A stretch of DNA of 12,661 bases from contig JALUWC010000172.1 in NCBI GenBank assembly GCA_027019885.1, positions 1 through 12,661 of the forward strand. The letters are read 5' to 3'. The notes under the pieces are model-generated. The model was not told the DNA's origin and did not search any database. It was given only the letters and a program-made list of their open reading frames with translations. This document shows positions 1 to 6,330 of the stretch, one piece after another (position 1 is the first letter of the stretch; every line of letters begins with the position of its first letter). Both the position numbers and the translations under genes were made by a program. The stretch is from Geoglobus sp. GTDB lineage: Archaea > Halobacteriota > Archaeoglobi > Archaeoglobales > Archaeoglobaceae.

Positions 1-427
1 CAGTGCTGTGTTTAACAAAAACAGGCTTCCCTCCTGCAAGAAGGACTGAGGCCTCATAACTCACCCATGCTGGCTCAAGCAGTATTACCTCCTCCCCTTT
101 TTCAATAAGCACCTGCATAGCCTCATAAATCGCATACTTGGCTCCTGCAGTCACTATAACATTGTCTGGCTCAGCAGGAATGTTGTTTTCAGCTCTTGCC
201 TTATCTGCAATCGCCTCTCTGAGCTCAGGGATCCCCTGAGCTGGAGCATAAAATGTTTTTCCATCCCTCAGTGCCTGACATGCAGATTCAACTATATGCT
301 CTGGAGTTGTAAAGTCAGGCTCTCCAAGACCCATATCAATTACATTTTTCCCCTCCTTCCTGAGCTGCTTCGCCCTTTCAGAGATTTTCATCGTGGCAGA
401 TGGCTGTATCAGATCAGCCCTGCTCAT
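1..427 (-). CDS. Aspartate-type aminotransferase, N-terminal part (runs off the window)
   Basis: PLP-dependent class I/II aminotransferase that would move an amino group between an amino acid and a 2-oxoacid in the cytoplasm. Only the first 142 codons are present; the gene continues past base 1, so the Schiff-base lysine is not visible. Fold-type I signatures seen are GLGEPDFTTPEHI near residues 33-45, YAPAQGIPELREAIA at 60-74, the cofactor-phosphate loop TAGAKYAI at 93-100, and EPAWVSYE at 118-125. The ATG at 425-427 lies inside the last codons of ribH (14-nt overlap). It has a GGAGG ribosome binding site about 10 nt upstream within ribH, so the two are probably co-transcribed and translationally coupled. 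A later Met (residue 13) could be a start but lacks as good a site. Substrate specificity cannot be read from this part. Confidence 0.9.
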   Translation of the reverse strand, partial: MSRADLIQPSATMKISERAKQLRKEGKNVIDMGLGEPDFTTPEHIVESACQALRDGKTFYAPAQGIPELREAIADKARAENNIPAEPDNVIVTAGAKYAIYEAMQVLIEKGEEVILLEPAWVSYEASVLLAGGKPVFVKHST

Positions 428-839
428 ACTCTTTTAACCTCCTGGCCAGCTTCACTGCTGCCTCAACCGCTCTCTTTGCGTAATCTATTCTCTGCTGAGC
501 TGCTATCCTGCCCATTCCCGGCCCGCTAACACCCAGAGCTACTGGAATGCCATACTCAAGGCTCAGATCCATTATCTTCCTTGCAGAATGCTGAGCAACG
601 ACCTCATCATGCTCTGTCTCGCCTTCAATAACACATCCCAGTGTAGCAACAGCATCAACATTTCCCTTTTCAAGCATCTTTTTCAGTGCTATGGGAATGT
701 CAAAAACCCCCGGAACTCGTACCACATCAGCGATCTCGGCCCCAAGAAATTCGGCATGCTCTCTTGCAAGGATCTCCATCATGTAGGTTATGTCCCTGTT
801 GAATTCTGCAACCACAAGACCAAGTCTGACTTTCTCCAT
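414..839 (-). CDS. ribH: 6,7-dimethyl-8-ribityllumazine synthase
   Basis: Penultimate riboflavin-pathway enzyme: condenses 5-amino-6-ribitylaminouracil with 3,4-dihydroxy-2-butanone 4-phosphate to give the lumazine that riboflavin synthase uses. The 141-aa protein is of normal family length. Family motifs are visible: EFNRDIT at residues 12-18 (substrate-binding Phe-Asn), VPGVFDIP at 42-49, and GCVIEGETEHDEVV at 68-81 with the catalytic His77. GVSGPGMGR at 103-111 is an archaeal-style version of the C-terminal segment. I chose the ATG at 837-839 because AGGAGGAG lies just upstream; a TTG five codons earlier is in frame but would place that site inside the gene. It is followed in operon by the aminotransferase, and the permease stop is about 60 nt upstream. 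Confidence 0.93.
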   Translation of the reverse strand: MEKVRLGLVVAEFNRDITYMMEILAREHAEFLGAEIADVVRVPGVFDIPIALKKMLEKGNVDAVATLGCVIEGETEHDEVVAQHSARKIMDLSLEYGIPVALGVSGPGMGRIAAQQRIDYAKRAVEAAVKLARRLKEYEQG

Positions 840-842
840 AAC

Positions 843-870
843 TCCTCCTATCAAATATTGTATATAACGA
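843..870 (-). promoter_or_regulatory. Putative promoter and ribosome binding site for ribH
   Basis: On the minus strand a TATA-like box (GTTATATAC, about 860-868) is followed by AGGAGGAG (843-850) and the ribH ATG at 839. The Shine-Dalgarno site decides the ribH start. Initiation about 25 nt past the TATA box would fall almost at the ATG, so either the true box lies further upstream or a leaderless form also exists. The promoter call is inference. Confidence 0.45.
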
Positions 871-901
871 TATCTGCAAAATCCAGAGAAAAAGGAAAGG
901 A

Positions 902-2263
902 TTAGATTATTCCTCCAAGGTACAGGAAATAGACTGCAAAGACCAATGCGAGAGCGTACATCAGTGGATGGATATCCCTGTATCTCCCTGCAACAATTTT
1001 GAGAATGACATAGCTGATAAATCCTGCCCCAATTCCATCTGCGATTGAGTAGGTGTACGGAATGGTCACAAGCACGAAAAACGCAGGCAACGCCTCAGTC
1101 AGATCATCAAAGTCAACATTCCTCACAACAGTGATCATGTAGAATCCAACTATCATAAGAGCAGGAGCAGTTGCCTGAGCTGGAATGATCTGAGCTATGG
1201 GTGAGACAAAGAGCCCTATTGCGAGGAAAAGCAGCCCTACAACAACTGCAGTCATTCCTGTTCTTCCTCCCTCCTCAATTCCCGCTGCGCTTTCTATGTA
1301 TGTTGTGACAGTTGACGTGCCCAGCAGAGCACCAAGCGATGTGCCTATGGCATCTGTGAGCAATATCTTCTCACTGTCAGGGATGGTCCCATCTTCTTCC
1401 ATAAATCCTGCCTTGGCGCTAAGTCCAGCTACTGTGCCAACAGTATCGAAGAAGTCAACCATGAAGAACGCAAATACAACCCCCACTGCTCCAACACTCA
1501 TAAGTCCTGAAAGATCGAGCCTGAACAGTGTTCTGTCAAGAGTTGGAAATGCAAAGATTCGTTCTGGAGGTGGTGAGACGCCAACAGCAACAGCGGCAAT
1601 CGTCGCAGCAATGATTGAGAACAGAAGCGCTCCGGGAATGTTTCTGGCAATGAGTAGAAATGCTACCACAAGGCCAATAACTGCCACCAAGAATTCTGGA
1701 GTGGAGAAATAACTGGTGTTCAATGCTGTCACCCAGTCATTTATGTCAAGGAGTCCCGGAACATGAGCCTGTGGATTTGTGACATTAACAGTGACAATTC
1801 CCGCCGCTTTCATGCCAATCAGTGTCAAAAAAAGCCCGATACCTGCTCCAATAGCATACTTCTGACTTGATGGAATTGCATTGATTACTGCAGTCCTGAA
1901 TCCTGAAATCGACAGAGCAATGAACAGAAGCCCTTCAATAAAAACAGCGGCAAGAGCGACCTGCCATGTGTACCCCATTCCAAGAACCACACCATATGTG
2001 AAATAGGCATTCAGTCCCATTCCAGGAGCGAGAGCAAAGGGTTTTCTGGCATAAAGTCCCATTATTATCGTTGTGATTCCTGCAGAAAATGCCGTTGCGG
2101 TTACGAGACTCGGTATGGCTTCCTTACCTATGGCAACACTCAGAATTGCTGGATTTACAAAGATTATGTAGCTCATTGTCATGAAGGTCGTCAGCCCTGC
2201 AAGGATCTCTGTTCTCATGTCTGTCCCAAATTCTTCAAATTGAAAATAGTCATCCAGAGCCAT
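902..2263 (-). CDS. NCS2/AzgA-type purine (adenine/guanine/hypoxanthine) permease
   Basis: Integral membrane permease, probably an ion-coupled importer of purine bases feeding salvage. The 453-aa protein is almost entirely hydrophobic helices, as expected for the 14-helix NCS2 fold. AzgA-branch landmarks are the N-terminal EILAGLTTFMTMSYIIFVNP (19-38), APGMGLNAYFTY (79-90), MVDFFDTVGTVAGLSAKAG (268-286), and GTSTVTTYIESAAGIEEGGRTG near 315-336, which carries the conserved Glu and TG residues of the second half. Length is normal. The ATG at 2261-2263 is the first codon of a continuous frame, and a TATA-like TTTAATAAA sits about 25 nt upstream, consistent with a leaderless transcript. The lipoprotein gene is divergent across about 90 bp. 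The sequence does not settle which purine is carried; xanthine or uracil is less likely because those fall in another NCS2 branch. Confidence 0.88.
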   Translation of the reverse strand: MALDDYFQFEEFGTDMRTEILAGLTTFMTMSYIIFVNPAILSVAIGKEAIPSLVTATAFSAGITTIIMGLYARKPFALAPGMGLNAYFTYGVVLGMGYTWQVALAAVFIEGLLFIALSISGFRTAVINAIPSSQKYAIGAGIGLFLTLIGMKAAGIVTVNVTNPQAHVPGLLDINDWVTALNTSYFSTPEFLVAVIGLVVAFLLIARNIPGALLFSIIAATIAAVAVGVSPPPERIFAFPTLDRTLFRLDLSGLMSVGAVGVVFAFFMVDFFDTVGTVAGLSAKAGFMEEDGTIPDSEKILLTDAIGTSLGALLGTSTVTTYIESAAGIEEGGRTGMTAVVVGLLFLAIGLFVSPIAQIIPAQATAPALMIVGFYMITVVRNVDFDDLTEALPAFFVLVTIPYTYSIADGIGAGFISYVILKIVAGRYRDIHPLMYALALVFAVYFLYLGGII

Positions 2264-2281
2264 GGCCGTATCTTAAAGGAG

Positions 2282-2330
2282 TGTTTATTAAAGTTTACGT
2301 GGCTAAAATTTCACCGAAACACTTTAAATT
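2282..2330. promoter_or_regulatory. Divergent promoter region (permease / lipoprotein)
   Basis: Two TATA-like boxes point outward. TTTAATAAA on the minus strand (about 2284-2292) lies about 25 nt before the permease ATG. CTTTAAATT on the plus strand (2322-2330) lies about 26 nt before the GTG at 2352. Both spacings fit archaeal leaderless mRNAs. This is read from spacing and composition only. Confidence 0.45.
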
Positions 2331-2351
2331 TGTAGGGTGAATAGATATAGT

Positions 2352-3212
2352 GTGAGATACATCTTGGTGGCTCTGCTACTTGTGGCGTATTCTTTGAGTG
2401 GATGTGTCCAACCAGAAATAAAAGGAATCAAAGCTAACTGGGGAGAGGTCAATAACCAATACAGCGAGCTGGTTGTGAATGTTAACATAAACAACCCGTT
2501 ACCGTTTTTACCTCTGAAAGATGTTGAGTCGTATATCTATATTAATGGAATCCAAATTGCAAGTGGAAACGCCAAGGAAATCGAGAAAGATAAGGTAGTT
2601 TTGAGCATCAAAATCCAGAATGATAAAATCAAGGATATGTGGGTAAGTCATTTACAACATGGAGAGAAAAGCGAGATGCTTATAAAAATTGTACCGGTCA
2701 TCAACCTTCTGATAATGGATTATCGCTATCCAATAGAAGTGAAAAAAGAGTTTGTGACGCATATATTCGGAGTTAGTCTCCCGAATCAAGGTATAACAAT
2801 CGCCGGAAAGAAGGTGTTTTCCCTTGAAAATATAAAACTGGATTTGGGAAAGGTCAATAATCTGAAGACAGAACTGATAGTAAACGGAAGAGTTGTTAAC
2901 AATGCACCAGTAAACATTGATGTAAAAAGGATTGAGTATCAAATCGCAATGAACGGGATTGTAGTAGGGAAAGGTACACAAAGACTGGATATCAACCTAA
3001 AATCAGGAACTCAGGAGAATATAAAGATCCCTCTGTTCATCGATAACACAAAATTACCTGAATGGTGGGTGACTCATATCAAAAACGGAGAACACAGCAC
3101 TGTTAAAATAGACGCCAATTTATACGTTGAATTCATGGGAACTGAGTACCCGATAAGGTTATCTCAAGAAACTGAATTGAATACAGCACTTGCAGGTTCG
3201 GTAGGAATTTAA
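2352..3212 (+). CDS. Lipoprotein with two LEA14/WHy-like repeats
   Basis: Predicted membrane-anchored extracytoplasmic protein of the LEA14-like (WHy / LEA_2) family; archaeal members have no proven function. From the GTG at 2352 the product has a short charged start, a hydrophobic run (ILVALLLVAY) and a lipobox LSGC at residues 15-18, so Cys18 would be lipidated. Two homologous domains follow. Each opens with a segment like IKANWGEVNNQYSELVVNV or IKLDLGKVNNLKTELIVNG, continues through YIYINGIQIASG or YQIAMNGIVVGKG, and ends with MWVSHLQHGEKS or WWVTHIKNGEHS and a YPIEV or YPIRL strand. I prefer the 2352 start because of the clean signal peptide and the TATA box 26 nt upstream; a GTG at 2337 in the same frame would add five residues. 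It is monocistronic, ending about 26 nt before tRNA-Gln. Lengthwise it is a duplication of the single-domain family. Confidence 0.75.
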   Translation: MRYILVALLLVAYSLSGCVQPEIKGIKANWGEVNNQYSELVVNVNINNPLPFLPLKDVESYIYINGIQIASGNAKEIEKDKVVLSIKIQNDKIKDMWVSHLQHGEKSEMLIKIVPVINLLIMDYRYPIEVKKEFVTHIFGVSLPNQGITIAGKKVFSLENIKLDLGKVNNLKTELIVNGRVVNNAPVNIDVKRIEYQIAMNGIVVGKGTQRLDINLKSGTQENIKIPLFIDNTKLPEWWVTHIKNGEHSTVKIDANLYVEFMGTEYPIRLSQETELNTALAGSVGI

Positions 3213-3214
3213 AC
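3205..3214 (+). promoter_or_regulatory. Putative TATA box of the tRNA-Gln gene
   Basis: GAATTTAAAC lies about 28 nt before the first tRNA base and overlaps the lipoprotein stop codon. Distance and composition fit an archaeal tRNA promoter. Confidence 0.4.
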
Positions 3215-3238
3215 AGCATCACCTCCAATTCTGATGGC

Positions 3239-3311
3239 AGCCCCGTGGTGTAGCGGTCAATCATACCGGCCTTTGGAGCCGGCGACCGGGGTTCGAATCC
3301 CCGCGGGGCTA
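3239..3311 (+). tRNA. tRNA-Gln (anticodon UUG)
   Basis: A full cloverleaf can be drawn. Acceptor stem AGCCCCG pairs with CGGGGCT. The D arm starts GTGTAGCGGT. The anticodon stem is CCGGC/GCCGG with loop CTTTGGA, giving anticodon TTG (reads CAA). The variable loop has four bases, the T arm is CGGGG-TTCGAAT-CCCCG, and the discriminator is A at 3311. No CCA is encoded and no intron is present. The 3' half is the likely integration target for the element on its right, because the minus-strand frame beginning at 3471 reads directly into it. Confidence 0.95.
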
Positions 3312-3471
3312 CTCAAATCTTGAACGAGAGGGTGATTTACGAACTGCAAAAACTCGATTAGCTTCTTTTCCACAAAGTCGCTGAGGTTAGGGATGTATTT
3401 TCTTGAAGCTTCGAGGATATCTTTGTTTATGTGAAGTTCACACGGACTTTATTGAGGTTTGGGCGTGGCAT
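3257..3471 (-). pseudogene. Frameshifted N-terminal fragment of an SSV-type integrase (intN-like)
   Basis: From an ATG at 3469-3471 the frame reads MPRPNLNKVRVNFT and meets TAA at 3427-3429. Shifting by one base (an apparent single-base deletion) restores INKDILEASRKYIPNLSDF and then VEKKLIEFLQFVNH, which resembles a ribbon-helix-helix. The same frame crosses antisense into tRNA-Gln as DLSSPAGIRTPVAGSKGRYD and stops at 3257-3259. Archaeal SSV-type integrases carry attP inside the 5' part of their own gene and are split on integration, and peptides translated from antisense tRNA at this point are typical of them. I infer that this is the N-terminal remnant whose C-terminal partner is at 6595-7209. 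It could instead be a decayed stand-alone CopG-like regulator. A TATA-like TTTTATA lies upstream on the minus strand. Confidence 0.55.
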
Positions 3472-3950
3472 GATTGGATTTACGCGTATAAAATGATAAA
3501 ATTAGTGGAAGCTATGACATACATTTTCTAAGGAGGGAGAAGAAAGAATAGTATATATTATGCAACTTTGTAACCTTAGGAACTTGTAACTTTTGTGTTG
3601 GTTGTAACCCTGTAACCATGTAACCTGAAAATTGATGAAGTTGATTTCAAAAGTTTAGGGATCCATCTATAAAGGCAGGTTACACCCTTAGAAAAAAGGC
3701 AGGAGAGAGCTTCTTTTTATGTATTTTGCACCAAACCTTCAGCATGTTCTAAGGTGATAATAGTGGTTTTAGTAAGCTAAAGAAGAGGAGAAGATTAAAA
3801 GAAATAATAAATACTTCCTCTCCTTGAATATTTGTATCGACTCTTCAATGTTTCGTCGTAAGCTTTCCAATTTATTATGAAGTAGAATTTGAAATAAAGC
3901 GAAAATTAAATAAACTCACGATAGTTATATTATATCCAAAAATTAGAAAA
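3472..3950. other. Non-coding A+T-rich stretch with a repeat array
   Basis: I see no convincing gene here on either strand. The stretch holds a TATA-like GTATATATTA (3551-3560), the TGTAACCT tandem array (3561-3626), one inverted copy (3677-3684) and low-complexity A-rich sequence. It ends in the promoter of the Panacea gene. It could hold a control region or replication origin of the integrated element. Confidence 0.5.
3561..3626 (+). repeat. 8-bp tandem repeat array, consensus TGTAACCY
   Basis: Exact TGTAAC cores start at 3569, 3585, 3603, 3611 and 3619. A TGCAACTT variant starts at 3561, and poorer copies fill the 8-bp register at about 3577 and 3593. An exact inverted copy, AGGTTACA, is at 3677-3684. 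The array lies immediately downstream of a TATA-like box. It could be iterons or an operator; the function is unknown. Confidence 0.65.
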
Positions 3951-3954
3951 GGTG
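3921..3954 (+). promoter_or_regulatory. Promoter and ribosome binding site of the Panacea operon
   Basis: A TATA-like TTATATTATA (3926-3935) is followed by AAAAGGTG (3947-3954), which ends 6 nt before the ATG at 3961. GGTG matches the archaeal 16S rRNA tail and favours that ATG over the in-frame GTG at 3952 that is part of the site itself. Confidence 0.5.
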
Positions 3955-3960
3955 TCTAAA

Positions 3961-4401
3961 ATGCATGACAAAGTCCGCGATGTAATCTATTATCTTGTTA
4001 ATAAGCTTGGTTTCATTGAGTCGCGAACCAAACTCGTCAAACTACTTTATCTTGCAGATGTCGAAGCTAAAAACAAAACTGGAAACACTATTACTGGACT
4101 TACCTATGTTTACCACTTCTATGGACCCTATTCTCCTCAAATCATCGAGACTGCACTAGAAATGGACGGTGAGGAAATAAAGGAAATCTATAATCCATAC
4201 TTCGAGAGATATGAATATGTAAAAGGAGAACAAGATAGAGATATCAAACTTACTGAAGAAGAAATAAAAGTCTTAGAGGAAATCATCGAAGAATACGGTA
4301 AGCTTGGGACCAACGACATCAAAGAAAGAGCCTACCAGACTGAACCGATGAAAACTGCAAAGCCCGGAGAAGTAATCAAAATCTATTTGACTGCCACATG
4401 A
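3961..4401 (+). CDS. Panacea-domain (SocA/DUF4065-like) antitoxin
   Basis: Predicted cytoplasmic antitoxin. The Panacea domain is known as an exchangeable neutralising module paired with many unrelated toxins in bacteria, archaea and phages, and it includes the SocA proteolysis adaptor. In this 146-aa protein the hallmark KLVKLLYLAD is at residues 24-33, the ITGLTYVYHFYGPYSPQI segment (44-61) carries the conserved Gly-Pro, and the C-terminal AYQTEPMKTAKPGEVI (124-139) corresponds to the usual final helix and loop. Length is normal. The next gene starts one nucleotide after this stop, an arrangement typical of toxin-antitoxin operons with the antitoxin first. The gene is clearly richer in A+T than the chromosomal genes at the left, consistent with transfer. 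Family assignment is by motif; pairing with the downstream gene is inferred. Confidence 0.72.
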   Translation: MHDKVRDVIYYLVNKLGFIESRTKLVKLLYLADVEAKNKTGNTITGLTYVYHFYGPYSPQIIETALEMDGEEIKEIYNPYFERYEYVKGEQDRDIKLTEEEIKVLEEIIEEYGKLGTNDIKERAYQTEPMKTAKPGEVIKIYLTAT

Positions 4402-4402
4402 T

Positions 4403-5680
4403 ATGATCGAAATATATGAGAACAAAGACATAGATAATTTAAAGAAAATAACCAAATACGTTCTTGAGGATTTCGGAATTCTTAATATTGAAAAAAGCGA
4501 TAACTTATTATCTGCAAGTATAAAAAACGAAAAAACTTTCTATTCTATTTTGGAATTATTTTACTCCCTTTATATTCTTGAAAAACTATACTCTCAAATG
4601 TATCCAATCTCTCTTGAAGGCATCAAGAACGAAGAGCTAGAAAAAGAGCTAAAAAGACATCTACGTTCGGCAATACCTCGAGATAAGCAAGCATATCTCA
4701 TCAATTTTGGTAGTAAGGTTGCCATGGTGACGTATTTTAGATATCACGATGAACACGTAAATCCATTTGGAAAGAAAAATATCCTAGTTGGAAACTTTGT
4801 AAAAGCGTTTAAAAGCTTTGAAAGAAAAGCTCACATGAGCTCAAAAAAAGATTGTCAAGTCGTTTTGGATTGTCCTATTATTCTAGCATTCATATACAAT
4901 TATATGGAGAGAATACATATTCTGAAAAACAATAAAATGAAAAATAATGGAATAGACTGCGACATTACCATAAATTTTGGCAGTTTTGAATGTAAAAGGG
5001 AAAACAATGAATGCACATGTTTGAAAAAGATTCAAGAAATAATAATAAAAGATCCAGAGAACAGAGATTGTAATTTGAGAATTCTTGGAGGATCACAAAT
5101 GTTCTTTGACATTGAATACAACTTAATAGAGAGACTAATATCTCTAGAAGATATAAGTGACGATCCGTCCAAAAATCCTCTCAAAAAGAGAGGATATGAA
5201 CCCATTTATAACTTCCTTCTTGCATGTTATTTATCTGATAAGGTTAAAGCGAAGTTCAATACTAATGTGAAGTTAAAAATTGATGAGGTTGAGAAGGAAA
5301 CAGACATAATTCTTTTTTCAAATTCATGGACATCAATCATAGAGACTACGAGAGAGCATGCTATTTGTCGTGAAAAAGAATACTCCGAAAAAATTGAAAA
5401 GTCAATACTATCATCAATTCCACTTCATTCACAAATTACCAAAAATCAAACCTTTTATTATATCTTGATTTCCCTTACTCCAGAAAGTAAGTTTGCTGGA
5501 AGTACACACTATGTTGCTTTTGCTAAAAAACATTTCAATTTCGAACATATCGGAATACCAGACGAGAGAGAAGTTGTAAAATATATAGACAATCCAAAAT
5601 ATTTTTCCCCCAGCAAAATAAAAAGAATACTCAATCATCAATTAGAAATGTTAATAGATGTCCTAGACAATAATAAATAA
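4403..5680 (+). CDS. Unrecognised 425-aa protein paired with the Panacea antitoxin; candidate effector
   Basis: I do not recognise this family. The 425-aa product has no signal peptide or clear membrane segment and is rich in Lys, Asn and Ile, unlike the chromosomal genes. The N-terminal 100 residues look helical. A Cys-containing stretch (CDITINFGSFECKR, then NNECTC, about 186-206) could bind metal. In the C-terminal half, EKETDIILF (residues 297-305) is followed by SIIETTREH (311-319), a helix rich in Glu and Lys (324-336), and a strand FYYILISLT (351-359). The order acidic-x-Asp, 12 residues, Glu-x-Thr, helix, strand resembles a PD-(D/E)XK nuclease core with Thr where Lys is usual; that is a weak inference. 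It starts one nucleotide after the Panacea stop, so it is the obvious toxin or effector candidate, though much larger than most Panacea-linked toxins. It could also be a defence protein using Panacea as a regulatory subunit. Confidence 0.6.
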   Translation: MIEIYENKDIDNLKKITKYVLEDFGILNIEKSDNLLSASIKNEKTFYSILELFYSLYILEKLYSQMYPISLEGIKNEELEKELKRHLRSAIPRDKQAYLINFGSKVAMVTYFRYHDEHVNPFGKKNILVGNFVKAFKSFERKAHMSSKKDCQVVLDCPIILAFIYNYMERIHILKNNKMKNNGIDCDITINFGSFECKRENNECTCLKKIQEIIIKDPENRDCNLRILGGSQMFFDIEYNLIERLISLEDISDDPSKNPLKKRGYEPIYNFLLACYLSDKVKAKFNTNVKLKIDEVEKETDIILFSNSWTSIIETTREHAICREKEYSEKIEKSILSSIPLHSQITKNQTFYYILISLTPESKFAGSTHYVAFAKKHFNFEHIGIPDEREVVKYIDNPKYFSPSKIKRILNHQLEMLIDVLDNNK

Positions 5681-5872
5681 ATCACAATAATAAATCTTCC
5701 ACAATACGTTTAATGGCTTAGCACTTGTTCGACAATTTTTGGCTTTTCTAAAAGAGAGGAGTGAGTGAATATGGGAAGAGCTATCCACAGTTGGGGGCTA
5801 CTCAGTCCATCGAACAAAAGCTTAAATTCTGTCATTTTGTTTTGCGAATAAGGTTCAAAAGGTTCTCCAAAC
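5681..5872. other. Junction stretch without an intact gene
   Basis: This holds the end of the A+T-rich operon, an 11-bp copy of the tRNA-Gln 3' end (5794-5804) and the tail of the broken minus-strand gene. A 41-codon minus-strand frame (5710-5835) starts MTEFKLLFDGLSSPQLW with an ATGA overlap on the tail of that gene. It could be the 5' stub of a lost second gene, but I would not call it functional. Confidence 0.4.
5794..5804 (+). repeat. 11-bp copy of the tRNA-Gln 3' end (possible att remnant)
   Basis: GGGGCTACTCA here is identical to 3305-3315, the last bases of the tRNA-Gln acceptor stem plus its 3' flank, in the same orientation. It lies about 2.5 kb away, just beyond the Panacea operon. 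Minus-strand translation gives LSSP in both places. Upstream T-arm bases do not match, so this could be chance or a decayed attachment site. Confidence 0.35.
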
Positions 5873-6094
5873 TCACCCCTTCAGGCACGAGATTAACATT
5901 TCCCACTTCTCCATGTATTGCTGGTAGATTCCAGCTGGGAGTTTCCCATCATAGCTCTGAACGTCCAAGCTTCCTGTGTTGTGTGATAGGATGTAATCTC
6001 TGAATCCAGGATGAACCATCAGGACGTTGTTGCAAATCTGCTCGAAAAAACTTCCTAAAAAGAAGATGGGTGGAAAAGATACCTGAGAAAGAAG
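5832..6094 (-). pseudogene. C-terminal fragment of an unidentified protein, frameshifted
   Basis: An open minus-strand frame without a start codon reads protein-like sequence including FFEQICNNVLMVHPGFRDY and then ILSHNTGSLDVQSYDGKLP. It ends at TGA 5873-5875. A second minus-strand frame carries on with GNVNLVPEGVSLENLLNLIR and KTK to a TGA at 5832-5834, which overlaps an ATG in ATGA fashion. Codon choice in both parts is archaeal-like, so I read one gene with a frameshift near 5895-5920 and a missing 5' end, perhaps lost when the RelBE locus was placed beside it. I do not recognise the family. Part of the same strand is also open in another frame (5949-6194), but that product looks random. 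Confidence 0.4.
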
Positions 6095-6105
6095 TTAAAT
6101 ACTTT
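6095..6105 (+). promoter_or_regulatory. Putative TATA box of the relBE operon
   Basis: TTAAATACTTT lies about 24 nt before the ATG at 6124. No good ribosome binding site lies close to that ATG, so a leaderless transcript is likely. Confidence 0.45.
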
Positions 6106-6123
6106 TGAGGTTGACTTATTTTG

Positions 6124-6330
6124 ATGACTTCAATAACCCTCAGGGAAGGAACTTTTAGAAAACTCGAAAAGCTAAGGAAAAAGGATGAGCCCATTGAAGA
6201 GGTGATTGAAAGGCTGATTGAATCATATGAGGAACTCCAGAGCTACATCGAGGAAAAATGGGAGAAAGTCATTAAGGACAGGGATAAGTTTGTTTCCCTG
6301 GATGAATACACCAGCTCAAGAGGACTTTGA
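6124..6330 (+). CDS. RelB-type antitoxin
   Basis: Small (68 aa), highly charged, probably dimeric DNA-binding antitoxin. The opening strand MTSITLREGTFRKLEKLRKK resembles a ribbon-helix-helix or short AbrB-like N-terminus. EPIEEVIERLIESYEELQSY is a long acidic helix, and the C-terminal KDRDKFVSLDEYTSSRGL is the toxin-wrapping tail seen in archaeal RelB-like proteins. The ATG at 6124-6126 is preferred to the TTG directly before it. The TGA at 6328-6330 touches the toxin ATG with no gap. By analogy with other RelBE operons, the antitoxin and the complex would repress the promoter just upstream. The exact antitoxin subfamily is not settled by eye. Confidence 0.75.
   Translation: MTSITLREGTFRKLEKLRKKDEPIEEVIERLIESYEELQSYIEEKWEKVIKDRDKFVSLDEYTSSRGL

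Noticed and set aside
1197..1712. Long plus-strand open frame (171 codons) opposite the permease
   Set aside because: It is rich in Ser, Pro and Thr with no family features, and is an antisense shadow of a well-supported membrane protein gene.
3561..3684. CRISPR array considered for the repeats
   Set aside because: The units are 8 bp and nearly contiguous, with no spacers of regular 30-40 bp length and no cas genes in the window.
3749..3826. Short plus frame ending in a basic KLKKRRRLKEIIN segment
   Set aside because: It begins right after a stop and has no start codon. The A-rich composition makes a Lys/Arg-rich frame likely by chance.
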